This document shows positions 54,477-63,679 of a stretch of 64,000 bases of DNA, in pieces. The notes below the pieces were generated by a model, which was not told the origin of the DNA, ran no database searches, and saw only the letters and a program-made list of their open reading frames with translations. The stretch covers positions 620,001-684,000 of the forward strand of contig CBDBEU010000004.1 in NCBI GenBank assembly GCA_965204565.1, in the 5' to 3' direction. How positions within the stretch are numbered: the stretch's first letter is position 1; every line of letters begins with the position of its first letter. This DNA is from CBDBEU01 sp965204565 (GTDB lineage: Bacteria > Pseudomonadota > Alphaproteobacteria > Rhizobiales > TMED25). A program made the position numbers and the translations under genes.

Positions 54477-55529
54477 TGAGCGTGTTGGCGTGATTCCGTG
54501 GGGATATCAGCGACGGAGGGTACGATGGCAGGCAAGGCGGGCGCCGGCCGATGGACCCGGTCCTCATGTTCAAGGTGCCGGTGATCCAGGCGCTCTACGG
54601 TCTGTCGGATGCGCAGGCGGCGTTGCAAATCATGGACCGGCGCAGCTTTGGCCGTTTCCTCAGCCTCGATGACGGCGCGCGGGCGCCGGACGAGACGACC
54701 ATCCGGCGGTTCCGGGAAGCCCTGGTGCGGACCGGCGCGGTGGAGAAACTCTTCGCCCGGTTCGACGCGCATCTTAAGGACGCCGGATATCTCGCCCGGA
54801 TATCCCGCCATGTGTGGGCAGATCGTCGATGCCATCATCGTGGCGGCCCCGCGCCAGCGCATGGCCGATGCCGGGAAGGAGATCGTCAAGGGCGGGGGGC
54901 ATCCCGCCTGATTGGCAGGCCAATCCCCGGAAACCGGCGCAAAAGGATCGAGACGCGCGTTGGACGCTCAAGCGAGGGCGCAGGAAGACGCGCCCGGACG
55001 GGCACGGCGATGGGCGCAATCGCCACGCCGGTGTTCGGCTGCAAATCCCATATCGATGCCGACCGGCGCCACGGCTTCGTCCGGACATGGATCGTCACCG
55101 ACGCCGCCCGGCATGACGGGCGCGTACCGGGCGGGCTTCCGGATCAGCCGAACACCGGCTCGACTGTCCGGGCGGACACGGCGTATCGGTCGCAGAAGAA
55201 CGAGAAGAAAATCGCCCGGGCCGGGCTGACCTCGAAGGTCCATTTCCGCCGCCCGCCCGGCAAGCCGATGCCCGTGCATCACGAGAGGGCCAATGCCGCA
55301 CGATCGAAGGTCCGATCCGCGATCGAACATCCCTTCGCCGGGATGAAGGCACGAATAGGAGCTCTTCGTCCGCACCCTCGGCATCGACCGGGCGAGGGCC
55401 AGGATCGCAGTTAACATGAAACGGCTCCTGTTCCGGAAGCGCAAAGGCGCCGTGGCATAGCCCGGCCCCGGCGAAACCAAATCCCGAACCACAACCCAGG
55501 CAAAGGGCCAACACGCATCGCGGCCGTAA
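54477..55529 (+). mobile_element. IS5-family element, frameshifted transposase, inserted in IS30 copy 2
   Basis: MDPVLMFKVPVIQALYGLSD, then ALQIMDRRSFGRFLSLDDGA and TIRRFREALVRTGAVEKLFA give the N-terminal domain. After a shift, MCGQIVDAIIVAAPRQRMAD has the first Asp region. FGCKSHIDADRRHGFVRTWI and RADTAYRSQKNEKKIARAGL carry the second Asp. RSAIEHPFAGMKARIG has the Glu, and MKRLLFRKRKGAVA the C-terminus. Shifts near 54800, 54912, 55000 and 55360. The right end GTAAATGCGCTC joins IS30 sequence at 55530. The 3' half equals 42796-43292. Confidence 0.82.
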
Positions 55530-55880
55530 ATGCGCTCCACCTCGCGGCTGATCGTCCACGGCGCTCGGCGTAGCTGACGCGTGATCGCACGAAAGGACCG
55601 TTGCGCCCCAAGCCCTCTGGCGATCTCCTCTCGATCACAATGCGTCAATGCTGGACGCAACCTTGTGTGCGCCAGCGGCCGGATACCACCCGGGACAGCA
55701 AGGGAAAGATCGGCGATGATTTGCGATCGAACCTGCGGCCAATCGAACGCATCGACTCCCCACGCTGCCGGCGATCCCAAATCTCTGCCTTCCGGCTATC
55801 GGTAAAATGGATACGTCGACGGCAGCCCATCGTGAACACTCCATCTTTCCATCAAAGACTGAAGTGTTGAGGCAAACATT
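55530..55880 (-). mobile_element. IS30-family fragment, copy 2 (5' third)
   Basis: Minus strand. It starts with the same end sequence as the IS30 at 39924 and encodes HFTDSRKAEIWDRRQRGESM, then (shifted) RSFRAITRQLRRAPWTISRE, cut at 55530 by the IS5. The outer end lies inside the FKBP gene, truncating it. Confidence 0.82.
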
Positions 55881-56229
55881 TGAATCAACCCCGCAACCAC
55901 CAAACGCAGTTCATTGCCGTTGGGGTCGGTGGCTTGAAGTTGTGCCCCAACTTTCAGATCAAGTGCGGCGGGAAGCTGGTTGCGATCGACCACGTGCATG
56001 AGCTCTGGATTGTGCGGCCCATAGGCGTCTTTCGGCTCGATAGTGGCGGTTTTGGTATCACCCGCCGCCATATCGACAAGCGCGCTGTCAAAGCCGGAAA
56101 TGACTTCACCGCCGCCAACGGTAAATTGGATCGGGTCACGCTCGCGCGAGGATATCGAACACCACCCCGTCAGAGCGCTTGCCTGTATAGTGCACGGCAA
56201 CCGTGTCGCCGGTTTTCGCCTGCTTTCAT
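55881..56229 (-). pseudogene. FKBP-type peptidyl-prolyl isomerase (SlyD-like), frameshifted and truncated
   Basis: The ATG at 56229 is followed by a one-base slip, after which AKTGDTVAVHYTGKRSDGVV and FDI give the FKBP N-terminus. A second slip near 56135 leads to PIQFTVGGGEVISGFDSALV, DMAAGDTKTATIEPKDAYG, the FKBP core and start of the insert-in-flap domain, to LRLVVAGL. There the IS30 begins. The C-terminal strands are lost, so it is probably inactive. Confidence 0.82.
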
Positions 56230-56295
56230 GTCAGCGCGCCCCTTTCAGCAAGTGGAATTGCTAATCAGATTCGGGCGTCGCGCGGCACGAACACC

Positions 56296-56586
56296 TTACG
56301 AGCGCCTAGGAGCGGCCGGACTGGTGCGTGGCTTGGCCACCAGCCCTTCGCGTTGTGCTCTCTTACGTGCGAGCTTGCGTGCCCGGCGGATAGCTTCGCC
56401 GGCCTTCCGTGCTCTTTTTTCTGATGGCTTTTCATAAGCGCGACGGCGTTTCATTTCGCGAAACACTCCTTCGCGTTGCAGCTTTTTCTTCAAGGCCCTG
56501 AGGGCCTGATCAATATTGTTGTCGCGGACGATGACTTGCAGGGGACCAATCCTCTCGAATGTCGGAGTTGTAGCGCTCTGGCGCAA
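56296..56586 (-). CDS. rpsU: 30S ribosomal protein S21
   Basis: Small basic protein of the 30S head/platform. QVIVRDNNIDQALRALKKKL, QREGVFREMKRRRAYEKPSE and KRARKAGEAIRRARKLARKR cover the whole family. The ATG at 56586 gives 96 residues, with about 14 extra N-terminal residues (MRQSATTPTFERIG) before PLQVIV. A non-ATG start near 56547 would fit the usual length better. Convergent neighbours are IS remnants; cspA lies upstream in the same orientation. Intact. Confidence 0.92.
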   Translation of the reverse strand: MRQSATTPTFERIGPLQVIVRDNNIDQALRALKKKLQREGVFREMKRRRAYEKPSEKRARKAGEAIRRARKLARKRAQREGLVAKPRTSPAAPRRS

Positions 56587-56627
56587 AAATGAAATGAGCT
56601 GCCAGGCGCAACAACGCCCGGCAGCTC
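56583..56627 (-). terminator. Rho-independent terminator of cspA
   Basis: On the minus strand GAGCTGCCGGGCG pairs with CGCCTGGCAGCTC (12 of 13 bases, loop 6) and is followed by ATTTCATTTTT. It lies 17 bases after the cspA stop. A typical intrinsic terminator. Confidence 0.8.
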
Positions 56628-56643
56628 GGAATATTAGTCTAAA

Positions 56644-56853
56644 TCAGGCGTTCTGCAGATTGGTCGCGGCCGATTTGCCCGAACGCTCGTCAGCCTTGAC
56701 TTCGTAGCTCAGCTTCTGGCCTTCCGCGAGCGGCGGCATGCCAGCGGCCTCGACGGCGGTCGCGTGAACGAAAACGTCCGGGCCGCCTTCAGTCGGCTCA
56801 ATGAAGCCAAAACCTCGGCTGTGATTGAAAAACTTTACTGTACCTATGGCCAT
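56644..56853 (-). CDS. cspA: Cold-shock protein
   Basis: Single-stranded nucleic-acid-binding OB-fold protein. 69 residues from MAIGTVKFFN. RGFGFIEP is RNP1 and DVFVHATAV is RNP2, with a typical end EVKADERSGKSAATNLQ. The longer in-frame extension to 56901 is not used by homologues, and AAAAGGAGGCTCTC before ATG 56853 is a strong ribosome binding site. Followed by an intrinsic terminator. Intact. Confidence 0.95.
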   Translation of the reverse strand: MAIGTVKFFNHSRGFGFIEPTEGGPDVFVHATAVEAAGMPPLAEGQKLSYEVKADERSGKSAATNLQNA

Positions 56854-57171
56854 GAGAGCCTCCTTTTGACAGCGTAGAATACGCTTCAGCTCGCGCACCA
56901 TCGCGCAAACTCACATCCGTATTAAGCGATGTCTTGTAGGAGGCCGCTTATTGTGGCCAGTGCATGCAAGGCAGTGCGAAATATCGAACCTCCTTCATAT
57001 GCGCGCTTTTGTGCCATTCGTCAATGTGGAGAGGGTTTACAATCTGAAGAAGTGCCCGAATATTTAAAGCAACTTGAGATTGCGTTCGGTTTGTTTCCAG
57101 CCAGGTGACGAAGCCACTCAGCCGTGTCTATAAATGGATGCCGAATACGGATAATTTTGGAGATTGAGATC

Positions 57172-57990
57172 GTGGAACTTGGATTGAATGGCCGTAAAGC
57201 GGTTGTCGCTGGCGGATCGCGCGGCATTGGCAAGGCGATCGCGCGTGAATTGGCGCGCGAGGGCGTTGATATGGTGCTGGTCTCGCGCAATCAGGACGAG
57301 CTTGAGGCAACGGCCAGTGGAATTGCCGCCGAGTCAGGGCGCACGGTTTCTGCGATTGCCTGCGATGTAACCAGCCGTAGCGAGGTCGAGACAATGATCG
57401 CCAAGGCAACTGAACTGCTCGGCGGTCTGGATATTCTCGTCAACAGTGCAGCCGCGCCCGGCGGTTCACCCTCGGCGATCGGCGCCATTGAAGACATTGT
57501 TGACGAGGATTTCCTCAACGATTTCGACACCAAATATATGGGCGCGCTGAGATGCACCCGTGCCGCAATTCCATTGATGAAAAAGGCCGGCTGGGGCCGC
57601 ATCGTCAATATCAGCGGCGGCAATGCGCGCACCCCCGGAAATCTTTCAGGCGGCGCGCGCAACTCTGCCCTGGTTCACTTCTCTCGCACGCTTGCCATGC
57701 AGTTGGGGCGCAACGGCATTACCGTGAACTGTATCCACCCGGGCCCCACCCGCACTGAACGAACCGTGCGGCAGCTTTCCGAACGCTCAAAAAAACTCGG
57801 TATTTCGCCTGAGGAAATCGAAGTGCGCGACTATGCCAAGGGCGGCGCGCGCGCCAATGCCATCGGGCGCATGGTCGATGCATCCGAAATTGGCGAGCTT
57901 GTCGCATTCCTGGCTTCGGACCGGGCTGCAGCGATGACCGGAGAGCTGCTTTCCCCCAATGGCGGCGCCGGCGGCGGTGTCTACTACTAG
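57172..57990 (+). CDS. SDR-family protein lacking the Tyr-Lys catalytic pair
   Basis: 272 residues from the GTG at 57172 (VELGLNGRKAVVAGGSRGIG). An upstream ATG at 57124 would add 16 residues. The cofactor loop GGSRGIGKAIARELAREG and VNSAAAPGG are present. After IVNISGGNARTPGNLSGGAR, where classical SDRs have Y-x3-K, the sequence reads RNSALVHFSRTLAMQL with no Tyr and no Lys. The C-terminus is complete (MTGELLSPNGGAGGGVYY). It may use another mechanism or bind without catalysis. Intact, stop TAG. Confidence 0.85.
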   Translation: MELGLNGRKAVVAGGSRGIGKAIARELAREGVDMVLVSRNQDELEATASGIAAESGRTVSAIACDVTSRSEVETMIAKATELLGGLDILVNSAAAPGGSPSAIGAIEDIVDEDFLNDFDTKYMGALRCTRAAIPLMKKAGWGRIVNISGGNARTPGNLSGGARNSALVHFSRTLAMQLGRNGITVNCIHPGPTRTERTVRQLSERSKKLGISPEEIEVRDYAKGGARANAIGRMVDASEIGELVAFLASDRAAAMTGELLSPNGGAGGGVYY

Positions 57991-58033
57991 GCCGTGCCCA
58001 CAAGCACGGCTGTAGCCGGGTGGGGCAGGGAAG

Positions 58034-58705
58034 CTAGCTGAGGTTTTGTGAGAAAAACTCCAGCACTTTGCCCCAGGCATCCTCGCTTTGCCTCTCGCGA
58101 TAGCGCTCTGGATTGTTGAACATCTGAAAAGCGTGACCGGCGCCGTCATTATGCATCGACATCTTCAGGTGAAGGATTTTGATCCTCTTTGCCGAAGAAG
58201 CCGGCGATCGGGCATTTGATATTGCCCGCCAGCTCGATCGCCGGCGGTGTATTGGCGCCCATCGCCACCTTGATACGCCCGCCATAAAAGATCGCACATG
58301 CCTTGAGTGTCGGGATGTGGCAGGGGCGCCGAGCCACGATACCCCCCTCCCCAGCAATGGCCGACAACGCCGATGCAATCGACTTCGACCCCAGGCTCAC
58401 TCGCAAGCAGGTTATAGGCGGCCTTCAAGTCCTCCACCGCATTGTCATCGCGCCATCGGTCTTTCTTGATCTCAAGGCCATCTTCCTTGGGCCACCAGTG
58501 GAAGATGAAGGGAACTGCGACCGCATAGCCGTTTTCGACGTAGCGTTCTGCGGCGGTGATGGTGAAGGGGTCATCTCGATTCCGGTATGGCCGCCTGGTA
58601 TGTGCGGAGCCAGCACGATGCCGGGAAAGGGCCCCTCGCCTTCGGGTTCAACAGAAAAACCTCCATCGGGCTGCCATTGACGGTCAGTGTCTCAATGCGG
58701 TGCAT
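58034..58705 (-). pseudogene. Dienelactone hydrolase family protein, multiply frameshifted
   Basis: Alpha/beta hydrolase. MHRIETLTVNGSPMEVFLFN and ARGPFPGIVLAPHIPGGHTG start at 58705, then the frame slips. NGYAVAVPFIFHWWPKEDGL lies in another frame, and EDLKAAYNLLASEPGVEVDC precedes IGVVGHCWGGG with the catalytic Cys. Shifted IVARRPCHIPTLKACAIFYG follows, then IELAGNIKCPIAGFFGKEDQ with the Asp region and GAGHAFQMFNNPERYRE with the catalytic His. The residues persist, but at least four shifts separate them. Confidence 0.8.
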
Positions 58706-58778
58706 GGGTCATCTCCCTGGCAGGGATGTGAGTGCGATTGAAAAATGAATTGGTGTTTTTGTCTGGTCGCTGCCCGCG

Positions 58779-59125
58779 TCAACCGCGCTGCTGACTGAAC
58801 GGCAGGACCCCGATCAGACTGTCATAGGGCGTCATCACGGTGTCCTAGTACGGCTTGCGCTCGCACATGCAGGCGTAATAGGCCTCAAGCTACGGCATAG
58901 GCGGGCGCTCATTGTCGCGGTCGAAATAGCGATAAGAGTGGTGCCGATCGGAATGTCGCCGATTGAAATGTCATAGCCGGCGATCCACTGCCAGCCTGTG
59001 CGTTGCAGATGACCATCGATGATGCCCAAGACCTTGGGGCCGCTCCCTCGGTGAGAGCTGCAATGCGAGCCGGGTCCTGATCGGCTTTAGGTGTGCGCAC
59101 CGAAACGTGGAACAGGGCAACAAAC
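58779..59125 (-). pseudogene. Glutathione S-transferase, C-terminal fragment
   Basis: VRTPKADQDPARIAALTEGA, then shifted LGIIDGHLQRTGWQWIAGYD and ISIGDIPIGTTL, match the helical domain of GSTs (the hallmark is the helix-capping G-x-(S/D)-x2-D motif). A TAG lies in CERKPY*DTVMTPYDSLIGV at 58847-58845, in the context CTAGGAC. The N-terminal thioredoxin-like domain is absent. Clearly a remnant. Confidence 0.6.
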
Positions 59126-59161
59126 GTTCGTTCTGGATTTATAATTGCTCGTAAGATATCG

Positions 59162-60095
59162 TCATGCCTCACTCAGGACCGAGGAGTGAAACAGTTCGGC
59201 CGGATCGACCGTTCCTGTTGCCAGCCCTTGCTCATGCGCATAACGCGCCATCGCATTGAGCTCCGGCAGATTTGTCTCAAATCCGTAAGGCCAGATCTCC
59301 GGTCCTATGATTTCCTTGGCTTCATCGAGTGTCGCACGTGCCCAGGGAAGTGTCACGCGCTGCACGCCGATTGCGGCAAGGTCATCAAGTACCCGCTGCC
59401 GCGCTTTGCTGAATGCCTGATAGACGGCGCCTGGCAGTCATGGATGCTGTTCCGCAAGGGAACGGCGCACGCTAATGCCGTGCATAATCGGGAAGAAGCC
59501 CGTGCGCCGATAATAGTCTTCTTCGACCTTGCGGTAATCGACAAACAATCGTTCGACTTGAGGGTGGCCGAACACGCTGGGCGGGAAAGGCACCACCAGG
59601 GCGCCGATCTCACCGGACACCAGCATCGCCGAAAGTGTCTGGTCGGCACCGATCGGCTCGACCCTGATATGGTCCGGCAGATCAATCTTCACCCGCTCAC
59701 CACCGCCCGGCTTTTCAAGCCCGCCGGTGCGCCAGGTCACGTCTCCGGCACCGACACCGTAATCATCGGCCAGCATGCCGCGCACCCAAAGCGCTGCGGT
59801 CTGCTGATATTGCTGGACGCCAACCTGCTTGCCAACCAGATCGCCGGGCTCGGCAATGCCGGAGGAGGTGTTGATGTAGATCGAGGAATGGCGAAAAACG
59901 CGTGAGTGAAATGCCGGGACCGCAACATAGGGGGGACTTCGCGCGCAGTCGGCACCAGATGGCTCGACATCGACATTTCCGTGACGTCATAAGTCATCTC
60001 GCTCACCGCGCAGCCTCAATTCCCACCTCGCCGGACAACACAGGCCGTGACCGATCGCTTGGTGAGCAGGCCACTGTGATCTTCAGTCCCGCCAC
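59162..60095 (-). pseudogene. 4,5-dihydroxyphthalate decarboxylase-like protein, broken
   Basis: Periplasmic-binding-protein-like fold (SsuA/THI5 group). The GTG start at 60095 reads VAGLKITVACSPSDRSRPVL, then a shift and missing segment precede SEMTYDVTEMSMSSHLV. A shifted piece has MRGMLADDYGVGAGDVTWRT, IRVEPIGADQTLSAMLVSGE and YRRTGFFPIMHGISVRRSLA. The C-terminus follows after another slip: TLPWARATLDEAKEIIGPEI, WPYGFETN and YAHEQGLATGTVDPAELFHS. At least three lesions. Homologues are often of unknown substrate. Confidence 0.72.
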
Positions 60096-60294
60096 CGTGC
60101 TGTTCCCATCTCGTTTGCCCCCCGCTGATGTGAAAGTGTCACCGATTTAACTCACGGGCGATAGATGCACCTGCGATGTTCTGTCCAGGCCGTGTTGTCG
60201 GTTGCATGCGGGCGGACGCCGAAACATCGCGCAATGTTTTATTACGCGACAGATTTGATCTACTCTGCTGTCAGTATTGACTGTGTATATCTAT

Positions 60295-61293
60295 TTGTTT
60301 GCTCCCGCGGTTTGATGGTGTGATGCTTTCGTTGGAATGGAAGGAAGCATTATGGGACAGGTTCGTCACGCGAGCGCCACGACCACGCACGCTGTCAGAG
60401 CAGCAATACAGCGATCGCGGAACTGAGCCGGGAACCGGGTGTCAACCCCAAGACGATTGCCAGGTGGCGGAAACGGCAGACGGTTGAGGATCGCAAGACA
60501 GGCCCGAAGGAACCGCGCTCAACCGTTCTCAGTGAAGCCGGGGAGGCGATGATCGTTGCCTTCCGGCGACACAGCCTGCTTCCGCTGGATGACTGCCTCC
60601 ATGCCCTTCAGCCGTCAATCCCGCGCCTGACACGGTCGGCCCTGCATCGGTGCCTGCAACGGCATGGCATATCGCGCTTGCCTGACGTCGAAGGGGACAC
60701 ACCAAAGCGGCAGCGTTTCAAGAGCTATCCAATCGGGGGCTTCCACATGTACATCGCCGAGGTCCAGACCGCCGAGGGCAGGCTGTAGCTGTTCGCAGCC
60801 ATTGATCGGACCGGCAAATTTGCGTCACTCAGCTCGTAGACAAGGCCAACCGCAAGACAGCCCGGGAGTTCCTTGAACATCTGCTCGAAGCCGTTCCGTA
60901 TCACATCCACACGATCCTGACCGATAATGGCATCCGGTTCGCCGCGCAGCCACGGAACCGAAACACGATCTATTCCCGGCCCATGCGCTTTGACATGATC
61001 TGCCACGCCAACGGGATTGAACACCGGCTGACCAGGCCCAGCCATCCATGGACCAACGGCCAGGTCGAGCGCATAAACCGGACGATCAAAGACGCCACCG
61101 TCAAACGCTATCACGACGACAATCATGATCAGCTGCGCACACATCCGGCAGACTTCATGGCAGCCTGCAATTTCGCCCGAAGGCTAAAGACCCTCAACGT
61201 CCTGACGCCTTACGAATACATCTGCAAAATCCGGACTTCAGAGCCAGATACATTCAATGGCAATCCGATCTACAAGATGACGGGACTGAACAA
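60295..61293 (+). mobile_element. IS481-family element, copy 2
   Basis: 999 bp, nearly identical to 5359-6358, with one additional base deletion near 60825 (GCGTCACT against GCGGTCACT). The left flank is CTAT and the right flank CTAG. Surrounding sequence differs from copy 1, so this is a true second insertion. Confidence 0.85.
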
Positions 61294-61297
61294 CTAG
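60352..61297 (+). pseudogene. IS481-family transposase, multiply inactivated (copy 2)
   Basis: Carries the same 5' frameshift and codon loss, the same TAG at the expected KLYLF tyrosine (60786-60788), and the same FHMYIAEVQT change of the first catalytic Asp as copy 1. A further private one-base deletion follows near 60825. The C-terminal half is open from 60983 (FDMICHANGIEHRLTRPSHP, NGQVERINRTIKDATVKRY). It cannot encode an active enzyme. Confidence 0.85.
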
Positions 61298-61538
61298 CAT
61301 TGGCCGAGCGTTGCAGTGCGATCTGTCCGGAGAACCGAACTTCCGAAACACTTGGTGGGAGAGGGCCCCTCACAGCGGGGATTTCTCGCAAGTCAGAGAA
61401 CTCCACAGCTGTTGCCGCGAGGCGCGGGTCAAACGTAACTTGCATTGACTCGGAGAGGCTTGTGCCAAGAGTTGAAGAGACGACCTCATAAAGCTTGAGA
61501 ACAAGATCTTCGTCGTCTACCTCAGGTGGTGCTGTCAC
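61298..61538 (-). CDS. Unrecognised short reading frame cut by IS481 copy 2
   Basis: About 80 codons starting MTAPPEVDDEDLVLKLYEVV and continuing EFSDLREIPAVRGPLPPSVS, then running without stop into the IS481 end. No motif recognised. Possibly the 5' part of a gene truncated by the insertion, or chance. It lies just upstream of, and in the same orientation as, the CmcJ-like gene end. Confidence 0.3.
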
Positions 61539-61559
61539 AGGGCACAGATCCGGCGCGGC

Positions 61560-62384
61560 TTACCAGAATACAAAGGAGCGAATTTCCATGGATTCACGCG
61601 GGTGGGCACCTGATGGCGCAATCGGATTGTGGAATGCGGAATGCGCGGTCCAGCGGCTCTGATTGGACGCGTCGGAATCATAGACCTTGAAGACCAGCGC
61701 CTCGTCGCGCGTCATCTTCGGAAACCAGAACCATTCATGCGCCGGATTGTGGGTGATGCGGTAGGTCTGGCCGATTCGCCCCGGCGCGCGGCGCTCCGAG
61801 ATCAGAAGATCGCCCGGATCAAGCGTGCGGGCATCGCACATGGCAAGCGGCGTGACCTCGATCGGGGTGTTGATGGCGCGCCATATCTGAACAATGGCAA
61901 AGCGGCGCTTGAGCAGTTCTTCGGCCTCGTCCGGCAGGATATCGCGCAACCGCTGCGGACCTGACCATTCTGTATAGTCGTTGTGCACAGAGGTCGCCGG
62001 CTCGCGCACCTTGCGCGCCGCCTCATCACTGTGGCGGCGCGTATGGTCGAAAATGTGAACCCGCCTGGCGCCGGTGACGCCCAGAATGAGGCACTCCATT
62101 TCGGAGTAGTAGATATCCTTGATCGCCTGATCGTCGTAGAAATCCGGCACTTGTGATTTCTGATCGATAAAGATGAAGCCGTGGGTATGCAGATCGAACT
62201 GGCCGCGCAATTCGCGTCCATCGCGCATTGAAACCGGCACGTCCTGGTATTTGCCGACCACGCGGCGGCTGGTGCCGCCGGTCTCGGAAATCTCGTTCAC
62301 CAGTTTCTCGCCGGTGTCGATCGCGTAGGTGAGGTTGGCGTTGATCGTCTGTCCCGCATCGGGCAGGATCGCGGCATCACTCAT
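61560..62384 (-). CDS. CmcJ/NvfI-family oxidoreductase
   Basis: 274 residues. The family is related to the cephamycin 7-alpha-methoxylation partner CmcJ and fungal NvfI and is thought to have a non-haem-iron dioxygenase-like fold. SVHNDYTEWSGPQRLRDILP has the H-x-D motif, RFAIVQIWRAINTPIEVTPL and MCDARTLDPGDLL are typical, and EWFWFPKMTRDEALVFKVYD followed by RWTAHSAFHNP carries the distal His and Arg region. The substrate is unknown. Downstream of the MFS gene in the same orientation with a 41-base gap. Intact. Confidence 0.82.
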   Translation of the reverse strand: MSDAAILPDAGQTINANLTYAIDTGEKLVNEISETGGTSRRVVGKYQDVPVSMRDGRELRGQFDLHTHGFIFIDQKSQVPDFYDDQAIKDIYYSEMECLILGVTGARRVHIFDHTRRHSDEAARKVREPATSVHNDYTEWSGPQRLRDILPDEAEELLKRRFAIVQIWRAINTPIEVTPLAMCDARTLDPGDLLISERRAPGRIGQTYRITHNPAHEWFWFPKMTRDEALVFKVYDSDASNQSRWTAHSAFHNPIAPSGAHPRESMEIRSFVFW

Positions 62385-62425
62385 CGGGAACTCCTTTCGA
62401 TCGGATGGCGAAAGATCGCAGCATA

Positions 62426-63679
62426 TTATACCGGCCCTTCAGGTCCACCATCGCGCGCAAGCTGGCGCTTGACCACAAACACCAGATAGAGCGCGGTCGC
62501 GCCGCCGAGCCAGGTGGTGGTCATTTGCGCAAAGCCAAGCTGCAGCGAGGAGGTGTGGTGCAACTGGGCGACCACAATCGACAATAGCGCGCCCCAGCCC
62601 ATATGGAGAAACCCGCTGAGCGCAGAGGCCTGGCCGGCAATCTGGGGGGCTACCGTATTCAGCGCCTGGGCATAGCCGATGGACAGCACCAGACCGGTGC
62701 CGAAATTCGATATCGCGAAAGCAAACAGCACCGGTGCCGGGGTAGTCACGCCCCAAAGACCCAAGATCACCTGAAGCAGGCCACCGGTTACGGACATCGC
62801 CATGCCGATCACTACGATCCTGTCGACCGGCATGTGGAAGGAAAGCCTGCGGGAGACGTAGCTGCCAATGATGTAGATGGTCGGCATCATGCCGATATAG
62901 ACGCCGAACAACATCGGCGGTACGTCCATGACAATAATGAACACGATCGGCACCGAGGTTAGATAGGCCTGCATGGCGCCTGAGGCGAAGGCGACAATCA
63001 TCGAGTAGCCGAAAAACTCCGGATTGCGCAGGAGCCGCACATAAGTGATGACAAGCTGGCTTGCCTTGGGCGGACTGCGCATGTCCGGCGGCAGGGTTTC
63101 CTCAAGGCTTGCCACCACCCAAACGATGACCACGATATTGATGATGGCGATGGCGATGAATGACGCCTGCCAGCCGAACCAGTGGACGATGAAGCCGCCG
63201 AGAAACGGCGCCACCGCCGGGCCAATGCCGATGGCAATGGCAAGCCAGGCCATGGCCTGTGCCGCAGCAACCCCTTCAGAGGTGTCGCGGATCATGGCGC
63301 GCCCGACCACCATGGTGGCGCAGGCTCCGATCGCCTGAAACGCGCGCGCCCAAAGCAGCGTTGTTATGTCCGGTGCGGTGGCGCAGACCATGCTCGCGAG
63401 CGCGAACACCGCCAGGCCGATCACCACCACCGGGCGGCGCCCGAAGCGGTCGGACAAGGGTCCCATCACCAGCTGGGCAATGGCAAAGGCGGCGAGATAT
63501 GTGGCGACCATCGACTGCACCGCCGACATTGTAGTGTCGAGATCGCGGGCGATGTCGGGCATGCCCGGCAGATAGATCATGGTGCCGAGCTGGCCGGCAA
63601 ACATCATTGCAAACAGAAGCGGGATCGAAGGCGGACGCGGGCGCCTTGCAGCTGCCGTCTGGTCGTACGGGCCGGTCAT
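62426..63679 (-). CDS. MFS drug-resistance transporter, Bcr/CflA type
   Basis: 417 residues with twelve predicted membrane helices. The signature GPLSDRFGRRPVVVIGLAVF after helix 2 and RAFQAIGACATMVVGRAMIR in helix 4 match DHA1 (Bcr/CflA) drug:proton antiporters. The start MTGPYDQTAAARRPRPPSIP overlaps the upstream transporter stop by 4 nt (ATGA). Intact. Possible role in exporting amphipathic compounds; the substrate is not known. Confidence 0.9.
   Translation of the reverse strand: MTGPYDQTAAARRPRPPSIPLLFAMMFAGQLGTMIYLPGMPDIARDLDTTMSAVQSMVATYLAAFAIAQLVMGPLSDRFGRRPVVVIGLAVFALASMVCATAPDITTLLWARAFQAIGACATMVVGRAMIRDTSEGVAAAQAMAWLAIAIGIGPAVAPFLGGFIVHWFGWQASFIAIAIINIVVIVWVVASLEETLPPDMRSPPKASQLVITYVRLLRNPEFFGYSMIVAFASGAMQAYLTSVPIVFIIVMDVPPMLFGVYIGMMPTIYIIGSYVSRRLSFHMPVDRIVVIGMAMSVTGGLLQVILGLWGVTTPAPVLFAFAISNFGTGLVLSIGYAQALNTVAPQIAGQASALSGFLHMGWGALLSIVVAQLHHTSSLQLGFAQMTTTWLGGATALYLVFVVKRQLARDGGPEGPV

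Noticed and set aside
53747..54889. 380-codon minus-strand frame extending upstream of DUF2336
   Set aside because: The first half is antisense of the IS5 transposase at 54477-55529; the real gene starts near 54415.
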